Assembly: GCA_030634715.1 (NCBI GenBank)
Contig: DAOWAG010000054.1
Coordinates: forward strand, 1-7,414
From: Candidatus Aegiribacteria sp.
GTDB taxonomy: Bacteria > Fermentibacterota > Fermentibacteria > Fermentibacterales > Fermentibacteraceae
DNA: 7,414 nt
Direction: 5' to 3'
The first letter of the stretch is position 1. Every line of letters begins with the position of its first letter. The notes under the pieces were generated by a model. That model did no database searches. It was not told the origin of the DNA and worked only from the letters and a program-made list of their open reading frames with translations. The position numbers and the translations under genes are program-made. This document shows positions 1-5,995 of this stretch, piece by piece.

Positions 1-633
1 AGCGGAAGCTCTGATACCCATCTTATCTTCTTTTTTCCCGTAACTGAAACCCGGTGTTCCTTCTTCAACGATAAATGCTGAAAGCCCCCTTGCTCCTCTG
101 GAATGATCTGTCAGAGCAATGACAGTGTAAATCTGAGCCTCTCCGCCATTTGTAATCCACTGCTTCGTTCCATTAAGAACGTAGTGATTACCATCTTTTA
201 TCGCTTTTGTTTTCACTCCGCCTGCATCACTTCCGGCTTCCGATTCAGTAAGAGCGAATGCTGCAAGCTTCGCGCCGGATGCAAGGTCGGGAAGATATTT
301 CTTTTTCTGCTCGTCGGAGCCGGAGATCAGAATTGGCATCGCGCCAAGAGCATTAGCAGCATAGGATACGGCAATTCCCCCACATGCCCTGCTGAGTTCC
401 TCTGTTGCTACACTAAGCGCCATTGAGCCACCACCGAACATCTGGGCTGATCCGCCGTACTCCTCAGGAATGTAAATACCGAGTAGATCACTTTCAGCCA
501 TGACGTTCATAATTTCCCGCGGGAAACGGTTCTCTTCATCAAGCTCAGCTCTGATCGGAATGATATATTTCTCTGAGATTTCCCTGCAGATATCCTTTAT
601 ATCATTAAGCTCTTCGGAAAGGTAATAATTCAC
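1..633 (-). CDS. Acyl-CoA dehydrogenase, N-terminal 211 residues (partial)
   Basis: Flavoprotein that oxidises acyl-CoA to trans-2-enoyl-CoA, passing electrons to electron-transfer flavoprotein; soluble. The frame is open from GTG 633 to the left edge, where 211 codons end exactly at base 1. Residues 1-120 fit the helical N-domain, including FPREIM near 37 and LLGIYIPEEYGG at 50-61. ALTESEAGSDAGG at 127-139 matches acyl-CoA dehydrogenase signature 1. NGTKQWITNG at 154-163 is the FAD/substrate strand, and KMGIRAS at 204-210 is the usual end of the middle beta domain. The C-terminal helical domain with the catalytic glutamate lies outside the window. GTG 633 is chosen because a GAGAGGA Shine-Dalgarno lies 9 nt upstream and the N-terminus then aligns with the family; the first in-frame ATG is codon 42. 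The start is 1 nt after the rnc stop, suggesting coupled translation. Short/branched-chain or butyryl-CoA type is likely, but substrate cannot be assigned from this part. Confidence 0.93.
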   Translation of the reverse strand, partial: MNYYLSEELNDIKDICREISEKYIIPIRAELDEENRFPREIMNVMAESDLLGIYIPEEYGGSAQMFGGGSMALSVATEELSRACGGIAVSYAANALGAMPILISGSDEQKKKYLPDLASGAKLAAFALTESEAGSDAGGVKTKAIKDGNHYVLNGTKQWITNGGEAQIYTVIALTDHSRGARGLSAFIVEEGTPGFSYGKKEDKMGIRASA

Positions 634-634
634 T

Positions 635-1318
635 TTAAACCATCCTCTCAATATTTTCAAGTGCTCTGGTAGCTGCAGCTTCACGGGCTGCCTTGCGTGT
701 TCGGCCGATACCAGTGCCAATCTCAGTTCCATCAATAATGACCGAAATGTTAAACACTGGATTATGATCTGGTCCTGTACGGGAAACCAGTCTGTAGTCA
801 GGAAGAGTCAATCCTTTTGCCTGGCAGTACTCCTGCAGACAACTTCTTGCGTCAGGCAAGGGATCGCTATCCGAAGACTGCTGTAAAATTTCCCTCTTCA
901 GAAATCCTTCCGCTGCCCCAAGACCGGAATCCAGGTAGATCGCCCCGGCAATTGCCTCCAGAACATCAGCGGCAATTGTATCAACTGCTCCTTCAGAGGA
1001 ATCAAATCCACTTCCAACCTTAACAAAACGATTCAATCCGAGTCTGCGACCGTGTCTGGCTAGATTCTGTTTCATGACAATCTTGATTTTTCTCCGGGTT
1101 AAATATCCCTCCGACTCGTGAGGGTATTCATTCATAAGGTACTCTCTGGTAACCAGTTCAAGCACAGCATCACCAAGAAACTCCAGCCTCTCATAACTGT
1201 CTCCGCAGCAACTGCCTTCAGTACAGGAACTGTGTGTAAGTGCTTTATCGAGAAGGTCCGGATTACTGAACCTGTATCCAAGAATGTTCTCCACCTCAGA
1301 TACCGGATGCCCGGTCAT
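635..1318 (-). CDS. rnc: Ribonuclease III
   Basis: Double-strand-specific endoribonuclease that processes rRNA precursors and structured mRNAs; acts as a cytoplasmic dimer. The 227-residue length is normal. The endonuclease domain spans about 5-145. The signature ERLEFLGDAVLELV (43-56) supplies metal ligands E46 and D50, and ADVLEAIAGAIYLD (117-130) supplies D118 and E121, so the active site is complete. A double-stranded-RNA-binding domain covers about 155-224, with LQEYCQAKG, PVFNISV and a final RKAAREAAATRAL helix. Three cysteines (C32, C37, C38) sit in the loop just before the signature motif. The ATG lies 4 nt after the fabF stop with only a weak ribosome-binding site, so translation probably depends on coupling to fabF. 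A fabF-acpP-rnc neighbourhood is common in several phyla. Confidence 0.97.
   Translation of the reverse strand: MTGHPVSEVENILGYRFSNPDLLDKALTHSSCTEGSCCGDSYERLEFLGDAVLELVTREYLMNEYPHESEGYLTRRKIKIVMKQNLARHGRRLGLNRFVKVGSGFDSSEGAVDTIAADVLEAIAGAIYLDSGLGAAEGFLKREILQQSSDSDPLPDARSCLQEYCQAKGLTLPDYRLVSRTGPDHNPVFNISVIIDGTEIGTGIGRTRKAAREAAATRALENIERMV
643..649 (-). promoter_or_regulatory. Shine-Dalgarno for acyl-CoA dehydrogenase, inside rnc 3' end
   Basis: On the minus strand GAGAGGA lies 9 nt before GTG 633, within the last codons of rnc. It supports the GTG start and implies that ribosomes finishing rnc can re-initiate here. Confidence 0.65.
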
Positions 1319-1322
1319 CTGA

Positions 1323-2567
1323 TTACTTACCCGCGAACTTCTTCAGGGCAAGTGTGACATTATGTCCGCCGAAACCAAGTGAATTGGAAAGCGCATACTT
1401 TACTTCAGCTTTTCTGGATTTGCGCGGTACATAATCAAGGTCACATCCTTCATCAGGATTTACAAGAGTTGCCGTAGGAGCTACTAATCCATCCCTGAGA
1501 GTGGAAGCCGTAAATATTGCTTCTATGGATCCGGCAGCGCCAAGCATGTGTCCGGTAACTGATTTAGTTGAAGAAACCATTATCCTCCTGGCATTTTCCT
1601 CACCAAGAGCTGTTTTTATCGCCATGGTCTCGTTAATGTCGTTAAGCTGTGTGGATGTTCCATGGGCATTGATATAATCAACCTGTTCAGGTTCTATTCC
1701 TGCATCTTCTATTGCGAGTTTCATTGCTCTGGCCGAGCCTTCACCACCCTCAGCGGGGGCTGTTATATGGAAAGCGTCACAGGTCATTCCTGACCCTGCG
1801 ACTTCAGCATAGATATCGGCTCCTCTGTTCAGAGCATGCTGCAATTCTTCAATCACAACGACTGCGCCACCCTCTGCAATAACAAATCCATCTCTATCCC
1901 GATCAAACGGTCTTGATGCGGTTTCAGGATCATCATTCCTGGTTGAGAGCGCTTTAAGAGCACAGAATCCGCCAATTCCGGTAAGAGTCATGGGAGCTTC
2001 CGATCCACCAGCAAGTATCGCGTCAGCCCTGCCGAGTCTGATCATGTCCGTGCCTACAGCAATCGCGTGTCCACTTGAAGCACAAGCGGTTACAGTTGAA
2101 AAATTCAATCCCTTTGCGTTGATATCGATTCCTACTCTTCCAGCTGCGATATTACTGATCATCATAGGGCAGAAGAATGGATTGATTCTCCTGACACCTC
2201 GATCAAGAGCAACTTTATGCTCTCGCTCAAGTGTATTGATTCCGCCTATACCAGAACCGATAATTACACCAAGTCTTTCAGGGGAGATATTTCCCTCAAG
2301 ACCTGAATCAGCGAATGCTTCTCTGGATGCAACCATGGCGAACTGAGTATATCTATCTGTTCTTTTAGCTAGTTTAGGGTCGAAATAATCGAGAGGATCG
2401 AAATTCTTCACTTCTCCTGAGATCTTACTTGAGAACTCTTCAGGATCAACAAGTGTCATTCTTTTTATCCCGCTGCGACCAGCCAGGGCATTCTCCCAGC
2501 TTTCCGGAGCTGTAAGTCCAACAGGACTGATAGCACCGACACCAGTAATTACAATACGTTTCCTCAT
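1323..2567 (-). CDS. fabF: 3-oxoacyl-[acyl-carrier-protein] synthase II
   Basis: Condensing enzyme that elongates acyl-ACP with malonyl-ACP in type II fatty acid synthesis; cytoplasmic homodimer. Length 414 residues, as in FabF generally. The N-terminus RIVITGVGAISPVG (4-17) is the classic thiolase-fold start. The Cys-His-His triad is visible: C162 in TVTACASSGHA, H302 in NAHGTSTQLND, and H340 in STKSVTGHMLGAAGS, which also carries the conserved lysine K335. GFGGHN (398-403) contains F399, equivalent to the gating phenylalanine of FabF. The His-His pair separates it from FabH (Cys-His-Asn). ATG 2567 is preceded by AGGGGA at 8 nt. It follows acpP after a 112-bp spacer holding RNA hairpins, and rnc begins 4 nt past its stop. 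Confidence 0.98.
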   Translation of the reverse strand: MRKRIVITGVGAISPVGLTAPESWENALAGRSGIKRMTLVDPEEFSSKISGEVKNFDPLDYFDPKLAKRTDRYTQFAMVASREAFADSGLEGNISPERLGVIIGSGIGGINTLEREHKVALDRGVRRINPFFCPMMISNIAAGRVGIDINAKGLNFSTVTACASSGHAIAVGTDMIRLGRADAILAGGSEAPMTLTGIGGFCALKALSTRNDDPETASRPFDRDRDGFVIAEGGAVVVIEELQHALNRGADIYAEVAGSGMTCDAFHITAPAEGGEGSARAMKLAIEDAGIEPEQVDYINAHGTSTQLNDINETMAIKTALGEENARRIMVSSTKSVTGHMLGAAGSIEAIFTASTLRDGLVAPTATLVNPDEGCDLDYVPRKSRKAEVKYALSNSLGFGGHNVTLALKKFAGK

Positions 2568-2575
2568 AGAATTAG

Positions 2576-2603
2576 TCCCCTGTTCTTATGTCATCCGGAA
2601 CAG
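2576..2603 (-). promoter_or_regulatory. Hairpin abutting the fabF Shine-Dalgarno
   Basis: On the minus strand CTGTTC (2603-2598) can pair with GAACAG (2585-2580) across a 12-nt loop. The 3' arm ends in the A and first G of the fabF Shine-Dalgarno AGGGGA (2581-2576). The pairing is modest (6 bp, perhaps one more G-U pair), so it might tune fabF initiation or might be chance. Role is inferred only. Confidence 0.4.
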
Positions 2604-2623
2604 AACCAGTCTATTTACAGCAC

Positions 2624-2654
2624 CGCACCGCAGTAAATATTTTCCTGCGGTGCG
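2624..2654 (-). promoter_or_regulatory. Intercistronic GC-rich hairpin between acpP and fabF
   Basis: A perfect 10-bp inverted repeat, CGCACCGCAG (2624-2633) and CTGCGGTGCG (2645-2654), encloses an A/T-rich 11-nt loop. In the transcript the 3' arm is followed by GTGCTGTAAATAGAC rather than a run of U, so it does not look like a complete intrinsic terminator. It lies 25 nt after the acpP stop. Plausible roles are stabilising the acpP message 3' end, partial attenuation before fabF, or an RNA-processing site. Those roles are inference; the stem itself is directly visible. Confidence 0.75.
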
Positions 2655-2679
2655 CACCGTACGAATAAAGCAGTTCCTT

Positions 2680-2916
2680 TTAATCGAGACCCTTTTCTTT
2701 GAGATACTCAACTACCTTGCCAACCGTAGTAAGCTTGGTCGCTTCCTCTTCATCAATTCTGAGTCCAAAAGCATCTTCAAATCCCATTATTAGTTCGTAC
2801 TGATCGATGGAGTCAGCACCGAGATCTGTATCAAACTGGGCTTCCGCGGTTACTTGCTCAGGTTTTACACCAAGCTTGTCAATTATGATTTCAGCAACAC
2901 GGTTTTCAAGTGACAT
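2680..2916 (-). CDS. acpP: Acyl carrier protein
   Basis: Small acidic carrier that holds growing acyl chains on a 4'-phosphopantetheine arm during fatty acid synthesis; cytoplasmic. Length 78 residues, typical. The modification site is S36 in LGADSID (32-38) at the start of helix II. The rest of helix II reads QYELIMGFEDAFG (39-51), where many ACPs have TVELVMALEEEF; the Q-Y pair is unusual. Helix III follows at about 55-62 and helix IV (TVGKVVEYLKEKG) at 64-76. ATG 2916 has an AAAGGA Shine-Dalgarno 6 nt upstream, the best-placed site in the cluster, fitting an abundant protein. It begins 13 nt after fabG and is followed by a strong hairpin. Confidence 0.98.
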   Translation of the reverse strand: MSLENRVAEIIIDKLGVKPEQVTAEAQFDTDLGADSIDQYELIMGFEDAFGLRIDEEEATKLTTVGKVVEYLKEKGLD

Positions 2917-2929
2917 ATTTTGTCCTTTC

Positions 2930-3652
2930 TCAGGTTGTCAATCCACCATCTACCGGAAGTACTACCCCGGTAATATAAGCGGAAACGTCATCAAGAAGAA
3001 AATGCACCGCATCCGCAACATTACCGGGCAATCCCATTCTCTTCATAGGAACCCTGCTGGAATAGTCCTCTCGGACTTCATCCGAAAGCTCACTTGTCAT
3101 TTCCGTCTCGATAAATCCCGGAGCAATCGCGTTCACGCGGATATTACGTGCCGCGAACTCACGGCATAAAGCTCTGGTCAGACCGATCAGTCCAGCTTTT
3201 GTGGATGCGTAATTCACCTGTCCCGCAACTCCCAGTAATGCGACGATAGAAGAAATATTTACAATCGATCCCGCTTTCTGGCGCAGCATTCCACGGGAAA
3301 AGGCTCTGCACATAAGAAAAGCACCTGTTAGATTCACATCAAGGACGGTGTCCCAGTCAGTTTTTCTCATTCGCATAATGAGACCATCACGTGTAATTCC
3401 AGCATTGTTCACCAGACCGAATACGGGACCGAGTTCTTTCTCGATCCTGCCTGCGGTCTCATTCACAGCATCTTCATCTGTAACATCGAGCACCCAGGGA
3501 GTGAACAGATCACCAAGCTGTTCTGATGCCTGGTTCAAATTATCCTCAAGAATATCACAACCTGCTACTGACCATCCAGAATTAACAAGCTTCTCAGAGA
3601 TCGAAAAACCTATCCCTCTGGCGGCACCTGTCACAACAGCCAGTCTGCTCAC
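2930..3652 (-). CDS. fabG: 3-oxoacyl-[acyl-carrier-protein] reductase
   Basis: Short-chain dehydrogenase/reductase that reduces 3-oxoacyl-ACP to 3-hydroxyacyl-ACP; cytoplasmic, usually a tetramer. Length 240 residues, slightly short for FabG. The Rossmann fold begins at LAVVTGAARGIG (4-15), and NNAG is at 82-85. The catalytic set is N107 (DVNLTG), S135 (NISS), Y148 and K152 (NYASTKAG). PGFIETEMT (178-186) and the C-terminal GVVLPVDGG (229-237) are also typical. Position 33, at the end of strand beta-2, is aspartate, a residue often linked with NADH preference, while R12 in the glycine motif favours NADPH, so cofactor use is open. The start is GTG. The family identity is certain; its FAS role rests on its place between fabH and acpP. 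Confidence 0.97.
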   Translation of the reverse strand: MSRLAVVTGAARGIGFSISEKLVNSGWSVAGCDILEDNLNQASEQLGDLFTPWVLDVTDEDAVNETAGRIEKELGPVFGLVNNAGITRDGLIMRMRKTDWDTVLDVNLTGAFLMCRAFSRGMLRQKAGSIVNISSIVALLGVAGQVNYASTKAGLIGLTRALCREFAARNIRVNAIAPGFIETEMTSELSDEVREDYSSRVPMKRMGLPGNVADAVHFLLDDVSAYITGVVLPVDGGLTT

Positions 3653-3659
3653 AATTACA

Positions 3660-3665
3660 CTCCCC
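3660..3665 (-). promoter_or_regulatory. Shine-Dalgarno for fabG overlapping fabH stop
   Basis: GGGGAG lies 7 nt before GTG 3652 and directly follows the fabH TGA (3668-3666). It fixes the GTG as start: the only nearer upstream GTG is followed at once by TAA. Confidence 0.8.
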
Positions 3666-4658
3666 TCATTCTTCCCAGTGCAATATCATTCCGGCCCAGG
3701 TCAGCCCTGCGCCGAAGGCGGCAAGCACAACCGTATTCGGGGTGCTGATAGTTCCATCTCTCATAGCTTCATCAAGCGCCATGGGAATGGAAGCCGCGGA
3801 TGTGTTACCGTATTTCTGGATATTTATATAAACCTGTTCAGGTCTGAGTTCAAGAGCCCTTGCCGTCGCGTCTATGATCCTGAGGTTCGCCTGATGCGAA
3901 ATGAGAAGATCAACATCCTTCTTTTCCGTGCCATCCTTCTCAAGGGCTTTCATGCATGAATCACGCATTGCTCTTACGGCATGTTTGAATATTCTGGAAC
4001 CATCCATTTGTATCGTGTGTTCGATAAGATCAACTGTCTCGTGGGAGGCTGGTTTCCTGGATCCACCCCCGAGTTGAATAAGATGTTTTCCGAGAGAACC
4101 GTCACTGCCCCAGTGCCATCCTCCAAGTCTTCCACCTGGACCCTCAGATGAAATTGCTACGGCTCCAGCTCCGTCACCGAAGAGAATGCAGCTGGTACGG
4201 TCAGTCCAGTTTGTAATCTTGGTCAGACAGTCTGAACCTACTACGATAATCCTGTCCATCATACCGGATTCAATGAATGCTTTCGCCTGCACAAGACCGT
4301 AGATGAAAGCGGTACAACCAGCTTCAAAATCGTAAGCTGGAATTTGACCAAGTCCAAGTCTGTCAGCCACTAGAGCAGCGGTTGATGGGAAATAGTAATC
4401 CGGTGTTACTGTACCTACAATAATGGCCTGTACGTCCCCTGGCTTCCAGCCGGCATCCTCCATGGCTTCCTCAACAGCAACCGTTACAAGGTCAGATGTA
4501 GCAGTGGAATCATCAGTTTTCCTGCGCTCCTTGATCCCGGTTCTGGTTGTTATCCATTCGTCAGTAGTATCAACGATCTTCTCCAGATCGGCATTTGTCA
4601 GCACTCCGTCAGGGACGTTGTGACCTGTTCCTACGATATAGGCGTTTCTACTCACCAT
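3666..4658 (-). CDS. fabH: 3-oxoacyl-[acyl-carrier-protein] synthase III
   Basis: Initiates fatty acid synthesis by condensing an acyl-CoA primer with malonyl-ACP; cytoplasmic homodimer. From ATG 4658 it has 330 residues, close to family length. The N-terminus NAYIVGTGHNVPDG (5-18) is the usual FabH start, and TDEWITTRTGI (32-42) is a family motif. The Cys-His-Asn triad is present: C115 in DFEAGCTAFIYGL, H255 in ISHQANLRI, N285 in KYGNTSAASIP. The frame stays open upstream to an ATG at 4745, but that adds 29 unconserved residues overlapping plsX, so it is rejected. GTG 4655, one codon later, is 5 nt from GGAG and is an equally possible start (329 residues). It begins 13 nt after plsX, and fabG follows 13 nt after its stop with no fabD between. 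Primer preference (acetyl or branched) cannot be read by eye. Confidence 0.97.
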   Translation of the reverse strand: MVSRNAYIVGTGHNVPDGVLTNADLEKIVDTTDEWITTRTGIKERRKTDDSTATSDLVTVAVEEAMEDAGWKPGDVQAIIVGTVTPDYYFPSTAALVADRLGLGQIPAYDFEAGCTAFIYGLVQAKAFIESGMMDRIIVVGSDCLTKITNWTDRTSCILFGDGAGAVAISSEGPGGRLGGWHWGSDGSLGKHLIQLGGGSRKPASHETVDLIEHTIQMDGSRIFKHAVRAMRDSCMKALEKDGTEKKDVDLLISHQANLRIIDATARALELRPEQVYINIQKYGNTSAASIPMALDEAMRDGTISTPNTVVLAAFGAGLTWAGMILHWEE

Positions 4659-4660
4659 GT

Positions 4661-4664
4661 CTCC
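4661..4664 (-). promoter_or_regulatory. Shine-Dalgarno for fabH
   Basis: GGAG sits between the plsX stop and fabH. It is only 2 nt from ATG 4658 but 5 nt from GTG 4655, so the spacing mildly favours the GTG. Either choice excludes the far-upstream ATG 4745 inside plsX. Confidence 0.55.
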
Positions 4665-4671
4665 AATCTCA

Positions 4672-5694
4672 CTACATCGAATCGCGGATCTCTTGTTGAA
4701 TCCGTTCTCTGACTCCGCTTCGGTAAAAATCGCAGGAAGCAACAATAGCGTTCTTAATTGCCTTTGAACTGCTGCTTCCGTGAGCTACAATTGATACTCC
4801 ATTAAGACCAAGGAGGGGAGCCCCGCCGTATTCCGCGGAGTCCAGTCTCTCCCAGAGTTTTGAAAAGGAATGCCGCATGAGAAGGTAACCTGCTCTTGAG
4901 GCCCAGTGACGTTTCATTTCAAGGTAGAGAGATCCACCAACAAGATCGGCAATGGATTCAAAGGTTTTAAGGAGAACATTACCCACAAATCCATCGCAGA
5001 CAACAACATCTGCTTCTCCTTTTAATATTCCATCACCCTCGATATATCCCTGAAAATTCAGTTTCGAAACAGCCAGCTTATCATGTACTTCCCTGATAAT
5101 CGCAGGACCCTTTGTTTTCTCAGTGCCGACATTAAGCAGAGTTATTCTGGGATTATCAATTCCGAAGACGCATCTTGAATAGGCATCTCCCATAAGTGCG
5201 AATTGAAGAAGCTGCTCCGGTTTACATCCTATATTTGCCCCCACATCCAGCACAACTGTCGGATTATTCTGGCTGGGGAGTGATGCCGCAATTGCAGGAC
5301 GAGGAACTCCTTCTATCCTTCCCAGAGCAAAAAGACTCGCAGCCATCATCGCGCCGGTATTACCCGCGCTGACCATTGCCTGCACAAGTCCCTTCTTCTG
5401 GAGACCTGCCATTACAAGCATTGAACTGTCCGGTTTATTCTTCAGGGATTCAGCAGGAGGATCATCCATCGTGATGACCTGGGAGGCATGCTGTATTGAA
5501 ATTGGAAGCCGAGCACCTCCCCTGCGGGAAAGCAGCCTTGCAAGCAAGTCTCTGTCTCCTACGAGGATCAGAGTAACTTTCTCTGTAACCAGCTTGTGGC
5601 ATTCCCTGAAAAACAATATTGCTCCGTCAACAACGACAGAAGGTCCATTGTCTCCCCCCATAGCATCAATCGCGATGGTGAGCGAATCAGGCAC
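4672..5694 (-). CDS. plsX: Phosphate acyltransferase PlsX
   Basis: Converts acyl-ACP and phosphate to acyl-phosphate, the donor used by PlsY for glycerol-3-phosphate acylation; a peripheral membrane-associated enzyme. 340 residues, normal length. From the GTG start the family motifs run in order: IAIDAMGGDNGP near 7-18, KNKPDSSM near 87-94, VSAGNTGAMMAASL near 109-122, VLDVGANIGCKPEQLLQFAL near 148-167, LLNVGTEKTKGP near 186-197, and CDGFVGNVLLKT near 233-244. An in-frame TTG at 5700 would add two residues, but AAGGA lies 7 nt from GTG 5694 and only 1 nt from the TTG, so GTG is chosen. It follows rpmF by 39 nt and precedes fabH by 13 nt, the common plsX-fabH pairing that links chain initiation with phospholipid synthesis. 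Confidence 0.97.
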   Translation of the reverse strand: MPDSLTIAIDAMGGDNGPSVVVDGAILFFRECHKLVTEKVTLILVGDRDLLARLLSRRGGARLPISIQHASQVITMDDPPAESLKNKPDSSMLVMAGLQKKGLVQAMVSAGNTGAMMAASLFALGRIEGVPRPAIAASLPSQNNPTVVLDVGANIGCKPEQLLQFALMGDAYSRCVFGIDNPRITLLNVGTEKTKGPAIIREVHDKLAVSKLNFQGYIEGDGILKGEADVVVCDGFVGNVLLKTFESIADLVGGSLYLEMKRHWASRAGYLLMRHSFSKLWERLDSAEYGGAPLLGLNGVSIVAHGSSSSKAIKNAIVASCDFYRSGVRERIQQEIRDSM

Positions 5695-5701
5695 GGGCAA
5701 A

Positions 5702-5706
5702 TCCTT
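5702..5706 (-). promoter_or_regulatory. Shine-Dalgarno deciding the plsX start
   Basis: AAGGA is 7 nt upstream of GTG 5694 and 1 nt upstream of TTG 5700. The spacing supports the GTG. Confidence 0.75.
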
Positions 5707-5733
5707 GAGTTACGGAAAAGTGACTGCGGATGA

Positions 5734-5916
5734 TTACTTCTCCTCCGGTTCTACAACCTGCCTGCCATCATAGAAACCACAGTGTTTGCATACTCTGTGC
5801 GGAAGTCTGGGTTCACCGCACTGAGGGCAATGGCTTGTTGATTTAGCTTTCAGAGCATCGTTAGCTCTGCGTTTATCTCGTCTGGTTGATGAATGTCTTC
5901 TTTTTGGTACTGGCAT
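5734..5916 (-). CDS. rpmF: 50S ribosomal protein bL32
   Basis: Structural protein of the large ribosomal subunit. 60 residues, typical length. The N-terminus [18 protein letters not shown] is the basic, rRNA-binding tail of the family. A zinc ribbon is formed by C30, C33 (CPQC) and C43, C46 (CKHC), so this is the zinc-binding form rather than the cysteine-free form some bacteria induce under zinc limitation. The C-terminus is acidic (VVEPEEK). ATG 5916 has AGAAGGA just upstream. It sits between yceD and plsX, the conserved order in many bacteria, which couples ribosome and lipid synthesis genes. Confidence 0.98.
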   Translation of the reverse strand: MPVPKRRHSSTRRDKRRANDALKAKSTSHCPQCGEPRLPHRVCKHCGFYDGRQVVEPEEK

Positions 5917-5995
5917 TATTCCTTCTCTTTCCCTGCATTAACAGGATGTAACTGTCTTCATGTGCTAATTAAATGTTCGACCTCTCAAAGTAAAC
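5917..5995. other. Spacer between yceD and rpmF
   Basis: 79 bp, A/T-rich in its yceD-proximal half. Only weak 4-5 bp inverted repeats and a poor promoter-like pair are seen; the sole clear element is the rpmF Shine-Dalgarno at its rpmF end. An internal promoter for rpmF-plsX could lie here but is not demonstrated. Confidence 0.4.

Noticed and set aside
103..426. 107-codon open frame on the plus strand at the left end
   Set aside because: Lies opposite the acyl-CoA dehydrogenase, whose GTG-started frame carries clear family motifs.
1990..2346. 118-codon open frame on the plus strand inside fabF
   Set aside because: Antisense shadow of a conserved FabF coding region; its low-complexity hydrophobic composition follows from the FabF codons.
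2624..2654. Intrinsic terminator after acpP
   Set aside because: The stem is strong but is not followed by a U-rich run in the transcribed direction, and fabF downstream has no clear promoter of its own.
3348..3959. 203-codon open frame on the plus strand
   Set aside because: It is antisense to fabG and fabH, spans their junction, has no recognisable family features, and both minus-strand genes are complete with catalytic residues.
4659..4745. N-terminal extension of FabH from ATG 4745
   Set aside because: The 29 extra residues lie within plsX in another frame, are not FabH-like, and the Shine-Dalgarno sits before 4658/4655.
5966..5994. Promoter for rpmF-plsX (TTTACT, 17 nt, TAATTA)
   Set aside because: The -10 match is poor and such pairs are expected by chance in A/T-rich spacers; not enough to call.
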